A DNA stretch of 64,000 nt from an uncultured Prevotellaceae bacterium (GTDB lineage Bacteria > Bacteroidota > Bacteroidia > Bacteroidales > Bacteroidaceae), in the NCBI GenBank assembly GCA_900315455.1, contig OMZE01000003.1, positions 123,443-187,442 of the forward strand. The letters run 5' to 3'. The position numbers and the translations under genes are program-made. The notes under the pieces are model-generated. The model was given only the letters and a program-made list of their open reading frames with translations, had not been told where the DNA came from and searched no databases. This document shows, piece after piece, positions 8,842 through 18,777 of the stretch; position 1 is the first letter of the stretch; each line of letters begins with the position of its first letter.

Positions 8842-10164
8842 TTAATCGACTGGTATATCCTTGTTCACGTTCTTGCAGCCGTGGAGGGCGTAGTAGAACA
8901 TATATGCCATGGCAATCAGGTAGACGAAGTAACTCGGCATATAGCCCATGAAGTCGGCGAAGAAATTCTGCACCACAGGCAGCACACCACCGCCTACCAC
9001 CATCATCATGAAGATGCCAGAAGCCTGGGCGGTATATTTGCCCAGTCCCTCGGTGGCGAGGTTGAAAATAGAGGGCCACATCACTGAGGTGCAGAGACCT
9101 ACGAGCACGAGCAGCAGGGCGCTCAACGGCACGGTGGTCATTTCTACACTGCCTTCAAGAATCTTCACCAATGGCATGGAAACGGTAACCGATTTCGGGG
9201 TGAGCATGGCTGCCACGATGAGTATCATGCCAACGAAGGTGGTGAAGAGCATCAACTGACGAGATGATACCTTACCGGCGATGAAACTGGAGCAGAGACG
9301 GCCCACGAGCATCAGCAACCAATACATGGCTGCCACAGCACCACCGATGGTGGCGGCATTCAATATGGCATCGGGATTAATCCACGCTCCCTTGGCAGTG
9401 GTGTCAGAGAGGTAGAAGTTAAGTCCACCGGGGATACCTACCTCCACGCCTACATACACAAAGATGGCGATAACACCAAGCAGGCAGTGACGGAACGACC
9501 AGGGGGAGTGCTCGAACACGGTGTCGGCGGTCACCTTGCCGATTTCCGGGTCCTCGATGGGGATGAAGAGCAGGATGACAAAAGCACAGGCGAAGACTGC
9601 CATGGCGATGTACATCACCAGGTTGACGTCGGCCATCTGGGTAGAGGCTGTAACGGTGCCGATAAGCGCACCCACGAGCATCGGGGTCATCGTGCCTGCC
9701 AATGAGTTCAGCGTGCCGCCAATCAGGTTCAACTGGTTGCCGCGGTTGCCACCGCCACCGAGCAAGTTGAGCATCGGGTTCACCACAGTGTTAAGGATAC
9801 ATACGGAGAAACCGGAGATGAAGGCACCGAGAAGATAGATGCAGAATCCTGGTATGCCACCAGAGAATCCTGAAAGATATTGAATCAGCACACCAAAGAA
9901 ACCTACGGCGATACCGATGAGGGCGGTCTTCTTGTAACCTACTTTGGTAAGCATCTTTCCGGCGGGGATTCCCATGAACAGGTAAGCGAAGAAGTTCATG
10001 AAGTTACCCATGATGCCCAGCACGTTGCTGCCACCAATCTCAGGCTGGTTCTTCCAAATCACACCGATAGGCGCACCGAGGTTGGTGACAAACGAAATCA
10101 TTGCATAGAGGAAGAACATCGTGATAATGGCGATGACACTTCCGTTTTTCTGTTGTTTACTCAT
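8842..10164 (-). CDS. MFS glucose/galactose transporter
   Basis: A 440-residue protein with about 12 hydrophobic segments. It contains GIPAGKMLTKVGYKKTALIG, a loop motif of the FHS (FucP/GluP) branch of the major facilitator superfamily, and conserved NPMLNLLGGGGNRGNQLN in the middle. These transporters bring hexoses in with protons across the inner membrane. The gene lies between galM and galK, so galactose is the expected substrate, with glucose possible. Confidence 0.92.
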   Translation of the reverse strand: MSKQQKNGSVIAIITMFFLYAMISFVTNLGAPIGVIWKNQPEIGGSNVLGIMGNFMNFFAYLFMGIPAGKMLTKVGYKKTALIGIAVGFFGVLIQYLSGFSGGIPGFCIYLLGAFISGFSVCILNTVVNPMLNLLGGGGNRGNQLNLIGGTLNSLAGTMTPMLVGALIGTVTASTQMADVNLVMYIAMAVFACAFVILLFIPIEDPEIGKVTADTVFEHSPWSFRHCLLGVIAIFVYVGVEVGIPGGLNFYLSDTTAKGAWINPDAILNAATIGGAVAAMYWLLMLVGRLCSSFIAGKVSSRQLMLFTTFVGMILIVAAMLTPKSVTVSMPLVKILEGSVEMTTVPLSALLLVLVGLCTSVMWPSIFNLATEGLGKYTAQASGIFMMMVVGGGVLPVVQNFFADFMGYMPSYFVYLIAMAYMFYYALHGCKNVNKDIPVD

Positions 10165-10202
10165 TGTTGTAGTATGGTTAGATTTTAAAATGCAGTGTAG
10201 GC

Positions 10203-10259
10203 ATGCAGATAACTGTTGGCCATCGGAGCAAAGGCCCTAAGGGCCAACAGCGTCTGCAT
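10203..10259. other. Long intercistronic hairpin in the galactose operon
   Basis: ATGCAGA (10203-10209) pairs with TCTGCAT (10253-10259) and CTGTTGGCC (10213-10221) with GGCCAACAG (10242-10250), separated by a small internal loop. It occupies half of the 103-bp space between galM and the transporter gene. It could act as a processing or attenuation element; no T-run follows on either strand. Confidence 0.75.
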
Positions 10260-10267
10260 ATTGGGGC

Positions 10268-11356
10268 TTATTTCCTCACACCAAACTGGTAGATGGTCTT
10301 CTGCTTGTAGCGGCGACCGGGTTTCAGCACCACGGAGGGGAAATAAGGATGGTTGGGCGTGTCGGGGAAGTGCTGTGCCTCAAAGCAGATACCGCTGCGA
10401 CGGGGGAAGATGGCACCATTCTGGCCCTTCTCACCACAACCATAGTTGTCGGTGTAGAGTTGCACACCTGGTTCGGTGGTGTAGACGTCCATCGTACGGC
10501 CGCTCTTCGGCTCGTAGATGCGGGCGGCGAAACTCAACTCGCCTTCCTCACGCTTGTTGAGCACATAGCAGTGGTCGTAGCCCGAACCATTCTTAATCTG
10601 CTCGTTGTCGGCGTCAATGTCGCGGCCGATGGGTTTCGGGGTGCGGAAGTCGAACGGGGTGTCCTTCACAAAGCGGATTTCACCGGTGGGGATAGAGGTC
10701 TCGTCGATGGGTAGGTAGTAGTCGGCGTTGATTTCGCACTCCAAGTCCTCGATGGTGGGAGTGGGGTTGCCGATGCCGGCAAGGGCGAAGAAACCATGGT
10801 TGGTGAGGTTGATGATGGTCATCTTGTTCGTTGTGGCAAGATACTCTATCATCAATTCATTCTCGTTGGTGAACGTATAGACAACGGTGACCTTCAACTC
10901 ACCCGTGAAACCTTCCTCGCCATAGGCCGATACCAACTCGAGAACCAGCGACTGGTCGTTCATCTGGGTGGCATCCCATACGCGGGAGTGGAAACCCTTC
11001 GGACCGCCATGGAGGGCGTTCGGACCATTGTTGATGGCCAACTGGTAGTCCTTGCCGCGCAGACGGAACTGGCCGCGGCAAATGCGGTTGCCAAAGCGCC
11101 CGATGAGGGTCGACAAATAAGGTTGTGAGTGATTGATGGCGTCTTGGATATTGTCATATCCCTGAATAACGTTGGCAATGTTGCCATCTCTGTCAGGAAC
11201 CATGATGGCTACGATGGCTCCGCCGTAATTGGTGATGGCTACCTCGTTGCCAAGACTGTTTTTGAGTATAAACAAATCGGTGTTTTTCCCATTGATAGTG
11301 GTCTGAAAGTTCTCTCTCTTCAGGCCACAGAGATTTTCTGTTTCGATTGTGCTCAT
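10268..11356 (-). CDS. galM: Aldose 1-epimerase (galactose mutarotase), cytoplasmic
   Basis: A 362-residue mutarotase without a signal peptide. Motifs: NYGGAIVAIMVPDRDGN, IGRFGNRICRGQF, NALHGGPKGFH, the catalytic His region NLTNHGFF, and GSGYDHCYVLN. It converts beta-D-galactose to the alpha anomer used by galactokinase. First gene of the galactose operon. Compared with the paralogue at 6071-7267 it lacks the lipobox, so the two should act in different compartments. Confidence 0.96.
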   Translation of the reverse strand: MSTIETENLCGLKRENFQTTINGKNTDLFILKNSLGNEVAITNYGGAIVAIMVPDRDGNIANVIQGYDNIQDAINHSQPYLSTLIGRFGNRICRGQFRLRGKDYQLAINNGPNALHGGPKGFHSRVWDATQMNDQSLVLELVSAYGEEGFTGELKVTVVYTFTNENELMIEYLATTNKMTIINLTNHGFFALAGIGNPTPTIEDLECEINADYYLPIDETSIPTGEIRFVKDTPFDFRTPKPIGRDIDADNEQIKNGSGYDHCYVLNKREEGELSFAARIYEPKSGRTMDVYTTEPGVQLYTDNYGCGEKGQNGAIFPRRSGICFEAQHFPDTPNHPYFPSVVLKPGRRYKQKTIYQFGVRK

Positions 11357-11520
11357 AATATCTGGTTTTTAGTTTGGTGAGACCTGCGGCGATTCGCAAG
11401 GCGAGTCACCGCATTTTGTTAATGATGTAGTCTGCAAAATAACTAAAAAAAAACGAGAGCAGCAAAAGAAACAACAAAAAAGTAAGGATTCGGAATTGTT
11501 AAAAACAATTAAGGCCACTC

Positions 11521-11586
11521 ATGGCTACTATAGTTACTATAGCCACTATAGTCCCTATAGCCACTATAGTTCCTATAGTCACTATA
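11521..11586. repeat. Nine-base-period array, ACTATAGNN type
   Basis: Seven nine-base units such as actatagtt, actatagcc, cctatagcc run up to and into the folC stop codon: the TAG stop (minus strand, 11582-11584) belongs to the last unit. Confidence 0.85.
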
Positions 11587-12865
11587 AAAGCACCAGCAAA
11601 TCCGCCACCACATAACTACTCCCGCCCACGAATACGAAATCCTCGGGCCTGGCGGCGGCGAGCGCAGCCTTGTAGGCTTCTGCCACGGTGGGGTAGGAGG
11701 TGCCTGGCAGATGGTGGCTTTCTGCGCGGCGCAGCACCTCTTGGTGGGGGATGGCGCGCCGACTACTTGCTTGGGTGAAGTAATAAGTGGCGTCGGTGGG
11801 CAACATGCCCAACACGGTGTCGATGTCTTTGTCGTCTACCATGCCGAAGACAATATGCAAGTGCGCATAGTGCTGCATGGACAACTGGCGTGAGATGTAT
11901 TGCCAGCCACCGGCGTTGTGACCGGTGTCGCACACCACGGTGGGTTGTTGGCGCAATATCTGCCAGCGACCCATCAGTCCGGTGGCGGAGGCTGCCGTGG
12001 CAAAGCCCGCCTCTACGGCCTCGTCGGGAATCTGGAGACCTTGGTGCCGTGCCACATCCACGGCGGTGAGCACGGTGCAGGTGTTCTTCACTTGGTATAT
12101 GCCGCCAAGTTGTCCGTGGAAGGTGTGCCCGTCGGCGTGGGTGTAGTCCATGCCGCCGTCAGGGGTCGGCTGTGCTGCTGTCACCAAAGGGTGGTCTTCG
12201 GCGAAGGTGATGGGGGCTTCCATCTCACGGGCCTTGGCGGTGAAAACGGGCCGGGTGGTCTCATTGGCCTCGCCGATGACTACAGGCACGCCTCGCTTGA
12301 TGATGCCGGCTTTCTCTCCGGCTATCTGGGCGATGGTGTCGCCGAGAAACTGGGTGTGGTCTTTGCTGATATTGGTAATCACCGACACAATGGGGGTGAT
12401 GATATTGGTGCAGTCGAGGCGTCCGCCCAGACCCACTTCCACGACGGCAATGTCGACTTGCTGTCGGGCGAAGTAGTCGAAGGCCATGGCGGTGGTGAGT
12501 TCGAAGAACGAGGGGTGCAGAGGCTCAAAGAACGTGCGGTGGCGCTTTACAAAGTTGATGACAAAGCGCTTGTCCACGCAGATGCCGTTCACCCTGATGC
12601 GCTCGCGAAAGTCCATCAGGTGTGGCGAAGTGTAGAGCCCCACCTTGTATCCGGCGGCTTGCAGGATGGCGGCGAGGGTGTGCGACACCGACCCCTTACC
12701 GTTGGTACCTGCCACATGGATGGTCAGAAACTGACGGTGGGGATGCCCCAGACGCTCGTCGAGAGCGTGGGTGTTGGCCAACCCCTCCTTATACGCACCG
12801 GCCCCAATCTTCTCGAAGACCGGGGCGCAGTGATACAAGTATTCTATGGTGTCTTTGTAATTCAA
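11582..12865 (-). CDS. folC: Folylpolyglutamate synthase / dihydrofolate synthase
   Basis: 427 residues, the usual FolC length. ATP-binding loop HVAGTNGKGSVSHTLAAIL near residue 50, VGLYTSPHLMDFRERI, then EVGLGGRLDCTNIITP and SNISKDHTQFLG-type SVITNISKDHTQFLG motifs. It adds glutamates to folates. The start is unusual: the expected first codon (family proteins begin MNYxxT) is TTG, and it lies inside a heptad array; there is no downstream ATG before the ATP loop. The stop codon is likewise part of a nine-base array. The gene directly follows dnaJ. Confidence 0.95.
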   Translation of the reverse strand: MNYKDTIEYLYHCAPVFEKIGAGAYKEGLANTHALDERLGHPHRQFLTIHVAGTNGKGSVSHTLAAILQAAGYKVGLYTSPHLMDFRERIRVNGICVDKRFVINFVKRHRTFFEPLHPSFFELTTAMAFDYFARQQVDIAVVEVGLGGRLDCTNIITPIVSVITNISKDHTQFLGDTIAQIAGEKAGIIKRGVPVVIGEANETTRPVFTAKAREMEAPITFAEDHPLVTAAQPTPDGGMDYTHADGHTFHGQLGGIYQVKNTCTVLTAVDVARHQGLQIPDEAVEAGFATAASATGLMGRWQILRQQPTVVCDTGHNAGGWQYISRQLSMQHYAHLHIVFGMVDDKDIDTVLGMLPTDATYYFTQASSRRAIPHQEVLRRAESHHLPGTSYPTVAEAYKAALAAARPEDFVFVGGSSYVVADLLVLL

Positions 12866-12896
12866 TTTTCAATCTTCAATCTTCAATTTTCAATTG
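12860..12896 (-). repeat. Heptad array at the dnaJ/folC junction
   Basis: About five seven-base units (TTGAAAA/TTGAAGA on the minus strand). The TGA stop of dnaJ is at its upstream edge and the TTG start of folC at its downstream edge, so the array is the whole 24-bp intercistronic region plus both codons. Confidence 0.9.
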
Positions 12897-14038
12897 AAAT
12901 AATTCTTGAACTTCTGGAAGATGTTCTTCCTCGTGGTGTTGTCGCTCTTGAAGTTGTCGCTCTCCTTCATCTTCTCCAGCATCTTCTTCTCCTCGTGCGA
13001 GAGGGTCTTGGGCACATACACACTGATGTTGACTATGATGTCGCCATTGCCGTGCCCATAGCCTTGAACGGCAGGGAGACCCTTGCCGCGAAGGCGCTTC
13101 GTGGTGCCGGGCTGAATGCCGGGCTCAAGGTTGATTTTCAACTTCGTCCCTTCAATGGTGGGTATCTTTACCTCACCACCGAGCGCTGCGGTGGGGAAGT
13201 CGAGCAACAGGTTGTATATCAGGTCGTTGTCCTGACGAATGAAGGTATCGTTCTCCTCTTCGCTGATGAATACCTGAATGTCGCCGGGAATGCCGTTGTG
13301 GGGACCGGCGTTGCCCTTGCCTTGCACGGTGAGTACCATGCCGTCGGCAACACCGGCGGGAATCTTGATCTCCACCACTTCCTCGCCTTTGATCACACCG
13401 TCGCCGCCACACTCCTTGCAGCGGTTCTTGATGACTTGTCCTTCACCGTGGCAGGTGGGACAACTGCCTTGTGTCTGCATCACACCGAATATGGTCTGCT
13501 TCGTCTGCACGGTATACCCAGTGCCGTGACATGTCGGACAGGTCTCCGGCTGTGTGCCGGCCTCTGCACCCGTGCCGTGGCAGTGGGAGCAAACGATGTC
13601 TTTTTTCACGCGGAACTTCTTCGTCACACCGGTGGATATCTCCTGCAGGTTGAGTTTCACCTTCAGCCTCAGGTCACCGCCGCGGTATTGGGCGCGCTGA
13701 CGACCGCCACCACCAAACCCGCCGAATCCGCCGCGTCCGCCAAAGATGCCTCCAAACATGTCGAAGATATCGTCCATGGAGAAACCTCCACTGCTGAAGC
13801 CTCCGAATCCGCCTGGGGCGTCAAAACCAAATTGGTCGTACTGCTGACGCTTCTGGGGGTCATGCAGCACGTCATAGGCTTCGGCGGCCTCCTTGAATTT
13901 CTCTTCGGCCTCCTTGTCGTCGGGGTTGCGGTCGGGGTGGTATTTGATGGCTATCTTGCGATAGGCTTTCTTAATCTCATCCTCACTGGCGTTCTTGTCC
14001 ACGCCCAGCACCTCGTAGTAGTCTCTTTTGTTTGCCAT
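12890..14038 (-). CDS. dnaJ: Chaperone DnaJ (Hsp40)
   Basis: 382 residues from the ATG at 14038. Type I DnaJ: J domain with HPD ([10 protein letters not shown]), Gly/Phe-rich linker ([11 protein letters not shown]), four CxxCxGxG zinc repeats ([43 protein letters not shown]) and C-terminal substrate-binding domain. It delivers clients to DnaK and stimulates its ATPase. Follows grpE directly; an earlier TTG two codons upstream is less likely as start. The stop codon lies in a heptad array. Confidence 0.98.
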   Translation of the reverse strand: MANKRDYYEVLGVDKNASEDEIKKAYRKIAIKYHPDRNPDDKEAEEKFKEAAEAYDVLHDPQKRQQYDQFGFDAPGGFGGFSSGGFSMDDIFDMFGGIFGGRGGFGGFGGGGRQRAQYRGGDLRLKVKLNLQEISTGVTKKFRVKKDIVCSHCHGTGAEAGTQPETCPTCHGTGYTVQTKQTIFGVMQTQGSCPTCHGEGQVIKNRCKECGGDGVIKGEEVVEIKIPAGVADGMVLTVQGKGNAGPHNGIPGDIQVFISEEENDTFIRQDNDLIYNLLLDFPTAALGGEVKIPTIEGTKLKINLEPGIQPGTTKRLRGKGLPAVQGYGHGNGDIIVNISVYVPKTLSHEEKKMLEKMKESDNFKSDNTTRKNIFQKFKNYFN

Positions 14039-14055
14039 TTTCAATCAGGCATAGC

Positions 14056-14123
14056 CCGGTTTCAATTTTCAATCGGACAACGTCCGAAAATATTTTTCAA
14101 TTTTCAATATTCAATCTTCAATA
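14056..14123 (-). repeat. Heptad arrays with hairpin between grpE and dnaJ
   Basis: Two TTGAAAA-type stretches flank a small hairpin CGGAC-AAC-GTCCG (14074-14086). The region runs from the grpE stop codon almost to the dnaJ start, with ...gattgaaa directly before the dnaJ ATG. Confidence 0.8.
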
Positions 14124-14726
14124 TTATTGCCCCACTGCCACTTTGGCAAAGCGGATCACCTTGTCGTTGAGGGTGTAGCCGGTCTGCACACAGTCGATGA
14201 CTTTGCCTTTCTTGTCGTCGCCCATGCCGGGAACCATGGCAATGGCCTCGTGGTAGTCGGTGTTGAAGTCCTCACCGTCGGTCTCTATGCGTTTCACGCC
14301 CTCGCCTTCGAGAATCTTGATGAACTTCTTGTAAATCAAGTCCATACCCTCGCGAAGGGTTGCCACGTCGTCGGTCTTCTTGCCGTTTTCGATGGCGCGT
14401 TCCATGTCGTCGATGACCGGCAGTATCTTTTTGATGGTTTTCTCGCCGCCGTTGAGTATCAACTCGGCTTTCTCCTTCAACGTGCGCTTGCGGTAGTTCT
14501 CAAATTCTGCCATCTTGCGCAGCAATGTGTCGTTGAGTTCGTCAATCTTGGCCTGGGCTTCCTCCAATGGGTCTTTGGGAGCCTCTTTCTCTTCTTCAGA
14601 TTCTTGGCTCTCGTCTTGCAACTCTTCTTGTGGCTCCTCGGTTTCCTGAGCCTCTGATTCATTCTCCTGGGCGTTGTTTACCTCTTCCTGAATCTCCTCG
14701 TTAAGTGTCTCGTTGTCTTTGTCCAT
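14124..14726 (-). CDS. grpE: Nucleotide exchange factor GrpE
   Basis: 200 residues. A long, very acidic N-terminal region (residues 1-60, rich in Glu) is followed by the coiled coil and the conserved block RKMAEFENYRKRTLKEKAEL and the C-terminal wing ending VIRFAKVAVGQ. GrpE releases ADP from DnaK. It is the first gene of the grpE-dnaJ-folC run. Confidence 0.97.
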   Translation of the reverse strand: MDKDNETLNEEIQEEVNNAQENESEAQETEEPQEELQDESQESEEEKEAPKDPLEEAQAKIDELNDTLLRKMAEFENYRKRTLKEKAELILNGGEKTIKKILPVIDDMERAIENGKKTDDVATLREGMDLIYKKFIKILEGEGVKRIETDGEDFNTDYHEAIAMVPGMGDDKKGKVIDCVQTGYTLNDKVIRFAKVAVGQ

Positions 14727-14871
14727 GATAGTGTTTTTTTTGTTCTGCCTTATTCACAGCAAAAATCTTGCCAAACTCGTCTCCGCGAATGGCAAGTCAT
14801 GTTTTTGTGTCACTCCTCTTTCGCTATTTCCGTCCTTCTACTTCTTTTTCTTCAAAAGAATATGAGTTCCT

Positions 14872-16509
<1,638 letters not shown>

Positions 16510-16530
16510 TTAAAAAAATGTTTGTGGGTG

Positions 16531-16538
16531 CAAAATTA
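16531..16538 (-). promoter_or_regulatory. -7 element for the ABC-F gene
   Basis: TAATTTTG on the minus strand, 31 bases before the start codon, fits the Bacteroidota TAnnTTTG box. No clear -33 TTG partner at the expected distance. Confidence 0.5.
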
Positions 16539-16611
16539 GGCAAAAAATATGAATTAACAGACCTCTTTGCAGAATAAAATCCATTTTATGCTGAATACCA
16601 TTTTTTTTGTT

Positions 16612-16619
16612 TAATTTTG
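16612..16619 (+). promoter_or_regulatory. -7 element for the pseudouridine synthase gene
   Basis: TAATTTTG ends nine bases before the ATG at 16628, implying an almost leaderless transcript if used. Confidence 0.45.
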
Positions 16620-16627
16620 CCGACAAG

Positions 16628-17515
16628 ATGAAGAACAATTATAATAAAGCACCGCTATACGACCACTATACGGTCGACCGTGAGGCACCGCTGCTGGAGT
16701 ATCTGCTCCAGACACTCAACGGACAGAGCCGCACGAAGATAAAGGCCACGCTCCAGGGACGTGGCATCAAGGTCGACGGCAAGCAGGTTACGCAGTTCGA
16801 CTTCCCCCTGAAGCCGGGAATGAAGGTGTCGGTGAGCAAGTCGAAACGCAACGACACGTTCAAGAGCCGCTATGTGAAAATCGTCTACGAAGACCAGTAC
16901 CTCATCGTAGTGGAAAAGGCTGTGGGCATCCTCTCCATGGCTGCCGGACACAAGTCGCTGAACGTGAAGTCTGTGCTCGACGATTATTTCCAGAAGACTC
17001 ACCAGCGCTGCCGCGCGCATGTGGTGCACCGACTCGACCGCGACACCAGTGGACTGATGGTCTATGCGAAGGACATGGATACCGAACAGCGCCTGGAGCA
17101 TGAGTGGCACGACATCGTCTACGACCGCCGCTATGTGGCAGTGGTGTCGGGAGAGATGGAGGAGGATGGTGGCACAGTGGCCAACTGGCTGAAAGACAAC
17201 AAGGCCTACGTCACCTATTCGTCGCCTGTCGACAATGGTGGCAAGTATGCGGTGACGCATTTCCATACGCTCGCACGCACCACCGAGCACTCTCTCGTGG
17301 AGTTCAAGTTGGAGACCGGGCGCAAGAACCAAATCCGTGTCCACTCCGCCGACATGGGGCATCCCGTCTGCGGTGACGTGAAATACGGCAATGGCGACGA
17401 CCCGCTCCATCGACTCTGCCTGCACGCTTTCCTGCTCTGCTTCTACCATCCTGTCACCCACGAGCGCATGGAGTTCGAGACTCCTATCCCCACCGCTTTC
17501 CGAAGTTTGTTCTGA
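16628..17515 (+). CDS. RluA-family pseudouridine synthase
   Basis: 295 residues from the ATG at 16628; a TTG seven codons upstream lies inside the promoter box and is rejected. N-terminal S4-like RNA-binding region (GRGIKVDGKQVTQFDFPLKPG), then the catalytic HRLDRDTSGLMVYAKD block with the nucleophilic Asp, and LETGRKNQIRVHSADMGHPV. It isomerises uridines in rRNA or tRNA; the precise target cannot be read from sequence. Confidence 0.94.
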   Translation: MKNNYNKAPLYDHYTVDREAPLLEYLLQTLNGQSRTKIKATLQGRGIKVDGKQVTQFDFPLKPGMKVSVSKSKRNDTFKSRYVKIVYEDQYLIVVEKAVGILSMAAGHKSLNVKSVLDDYFQKTHQRCRAHVVHRLDRDTSGLMVYAKDMDTEQRLEHEWHDIVYDRRYVAVVSGEMEEDGGTVANWLKDNKAYVTYSSPVDNGGKYAVTHFHTLARTTEHSLVEFKLETGRKNQIRVHSADMGHPVCGDVKYGNGDDPLHRLCLHAFLLCFYHPVTHERMEFETPIPTAFRSLF

Positions 17516-17525
17516 GAGTTGTGTT

Positions 17526-17553
17526 GTAGAGACGGGATTCTTCCCATCTCCCC
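17526..17553. repeat. Dispersed palindrome GAGACGGGA-TTCT-TCCC(A/G)TCTC, copy 1
   Basis: Nine-base hairpin stem (one G-T type mismatch here) directly after the pseudouridine synthase stop. Other copies: 23873-23900 and, inverted, 35872-35899. Confidence 0.8.
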
Positions 17554-17616
17554 GGCAGAATGTAAGACAAAAGGCTGAATCGTAAAACAAAAGTCTCTTT
17601 AACCCTTTTCAAGAAA

Positions 17617-17829
17617 ATGGATCTCAACATCACCAACAGCGATATCGCTTACATCGTATTTGCAATAGTTGCCGTCATCGTGGCATTCATGCTTATCAAG
17701 AAGGTGGCAGGCTGCCTCATCAAGGCGGTCATCTTCGCCATCCTCGTAGCCATCCTGGGCTATCTCTACTACAACTTCGCTTTGGTAGAGGAGTCGGGCG
17801 AAGAGACAAATATCGAAACCGTCGAGTAG
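17617..17829 (+). CDS. Small two-helix membrane protein
   Basis: 70 residues. Two hydrophobic segments, residues about 11-27 and 32-54, are followed by a short acidic tail (EESGEETNIETVE). No family recognised. It is co-directional with the pseudouridine synthase 100 bases upstream, with AAG-rich sequence before the ATG. Conserved hydrophobic pattern and clean codon use make it a credible gene. Confidence 0.65.
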   Translation: MDLNITNSDIAYIVFAIVAVIVAFMLIKKVAGCLIKAVIFAILVAILGYLYYNFALVEESGEETNIETVE

Positions 17830-17944
17830 GCTTGTCCAATCATCTAGAACTGTTTCCCGAATGAGCAAATTAGAGAATTGAAGCAAAGAATATGCTTTTA
17901 CAATTCTTTAATTCTCATAATTCCATATTATAGTCTAGAGTTTG

Positions 17945-17959
17945 GCGGGCAAAGCCCGC
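17945..17959. repeat. Short hairpin GCGGGC-AAA-GCCCGC
   Basis: Perfect six-base stem with AAA loop, just downstream of the Crp/Fnr gene and convergent with the small membrane protein; may serve as a weak terminator between them. Confidence 0.6.
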
Positions 17960-17969
17960 ACAAACAAAC

Positions 17970-18632
17970 CTACAACCTACTTGCATCCAACACATGGATG
18001 CGCTTACCCTCTATTCTTACGATACCCTCCTGCTGCATTTCATGAAAACATCGCTGGAGTGAGTATTTCTGAATGCCAAACTCATCGGCAAGTTGCTGCC
18101 TCGACTCCTTGAGGAAGATGGGATTGGTGTCCTGTTGTTGCAACTCCTTCCTGAGCCGCCTGCCTACCTTCTCACGAACGGTCATGGAGAGCATACCCAC
18201 CTTTTTCGTGAGGAAGGAGATGATGTTCGAGAGGATATGGACGAAATTCATGGCTATGCGCTGGTCGGCATGGATGAGTGTCTGCAGGTCGTCGGGAGAA
18301 AGACGCAACACCCTCGACGCACTCTCTGCCTCCACCATCACGGGGTAGTGGTTGTCGTTGGCAAAGAGAAAGGCAGGGGCCAGCATCTGACCTGAGTGGT
18401 GCTTCTCCATTCTGATGACACGACCCGACGGACCGATGAGTTGCGCCGACACCTCCCCGTCTACTACGATGCTGGCATGACGGCAAGGCGTGCCTGCCAA
18501 CGCAATGATTTCACCTTTCTTATATACTTGCACCCGGTATTTCACCTCGTGCATCAAACCGATAATCTCATTGTCGGAAAGTCCTCTGAAAAGCAGACAT
18601 TTTTTCAGACCGTTCAGCGTGTCGATATCCAT
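17970..18632 (-). CDS. Crp/Fnr-family transcription regulator
   Basis: 220 residues from the ATG at 18632. N-terminal cyclic-nucleotide-binding-type beta barrel (GEIIALAGTPCRHASIVVDGEV) and C-terminal winged helix (SRQQLADEFGIQKYSLQRCFHEMQQEGIV). It lacks the N-terminal cysteine cluster of oxygen-sensing FNR, so the signal is unknown. It is divergent from nrfHA with a 145-bp shared upstream region, so control of nitrite reduction is likely (inference). Confidence 0.85.
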   Translation of the reverse strand: MDIDTLNGLKKCLLFRGLSDNEIIGLMHEVKYRVQVYKKGEIIALAGTPCRHASIVVDGEVSAQLIGPSGRVIRMEKHHSGQMLAPAFLFANDNHYPVMVEAESASRVLRLSPDDLQTLIHADQRIAMNFVHILSNIISFLTKKVGMLSMTVREKVGRRLRKELQQQDTNPIFLKESRQQLADEFGIQKYSLQRCFHEMQQEGIVRIEGKRIHVLDASRL

Positions 18633-18644
18633 GCAATTATACGT

Positions 18645-18679
18645 AAATGTGGTTGATATGCACAAATGTAGCCACATTT
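18645..18679. promoter_or_regulatory. Inverted repeat in the crp-nrf intergenic region
   Basis: AAATGTGG (18645-18652) and CCACATTT (18672-18679) form an eight-base inverted repeat with a 19-base centre, next to the regulator start. Candidate binding site for the adjacent Crp/Fnr protein; the spacing is wider than a classical FNR box. Confidence 0.4.
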
Positions 18680-18757
18680 TTAAAGGGAAACACATTTTTA
18701 ACCTTTTTTATAAACGACGGGTAACATTTGTTATCGCCATTAATGGGGAGTGAGGTC

Positions 18758-18765
18758 TACTTTTG
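18758..18765 (+). promoter_or_regulatory. -7 element for nrfHA
   Basis: TACTTTTG twelve bases upstream of the nrfH ATG matches TAnnTTTG. No canonical -33 box, consistent with activator dependence. Confidence 0.55.
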
Positions 18766-18777
18766 TAAACTAAATCT

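Noticed and set aside
11900-14170. A 756-codon plus-strand open frame opposite folC and dnaJ
   Set aside because: It is antisense to two well-conserved genes and its translation has no family features; it results from the codon bias of the opposite strand.
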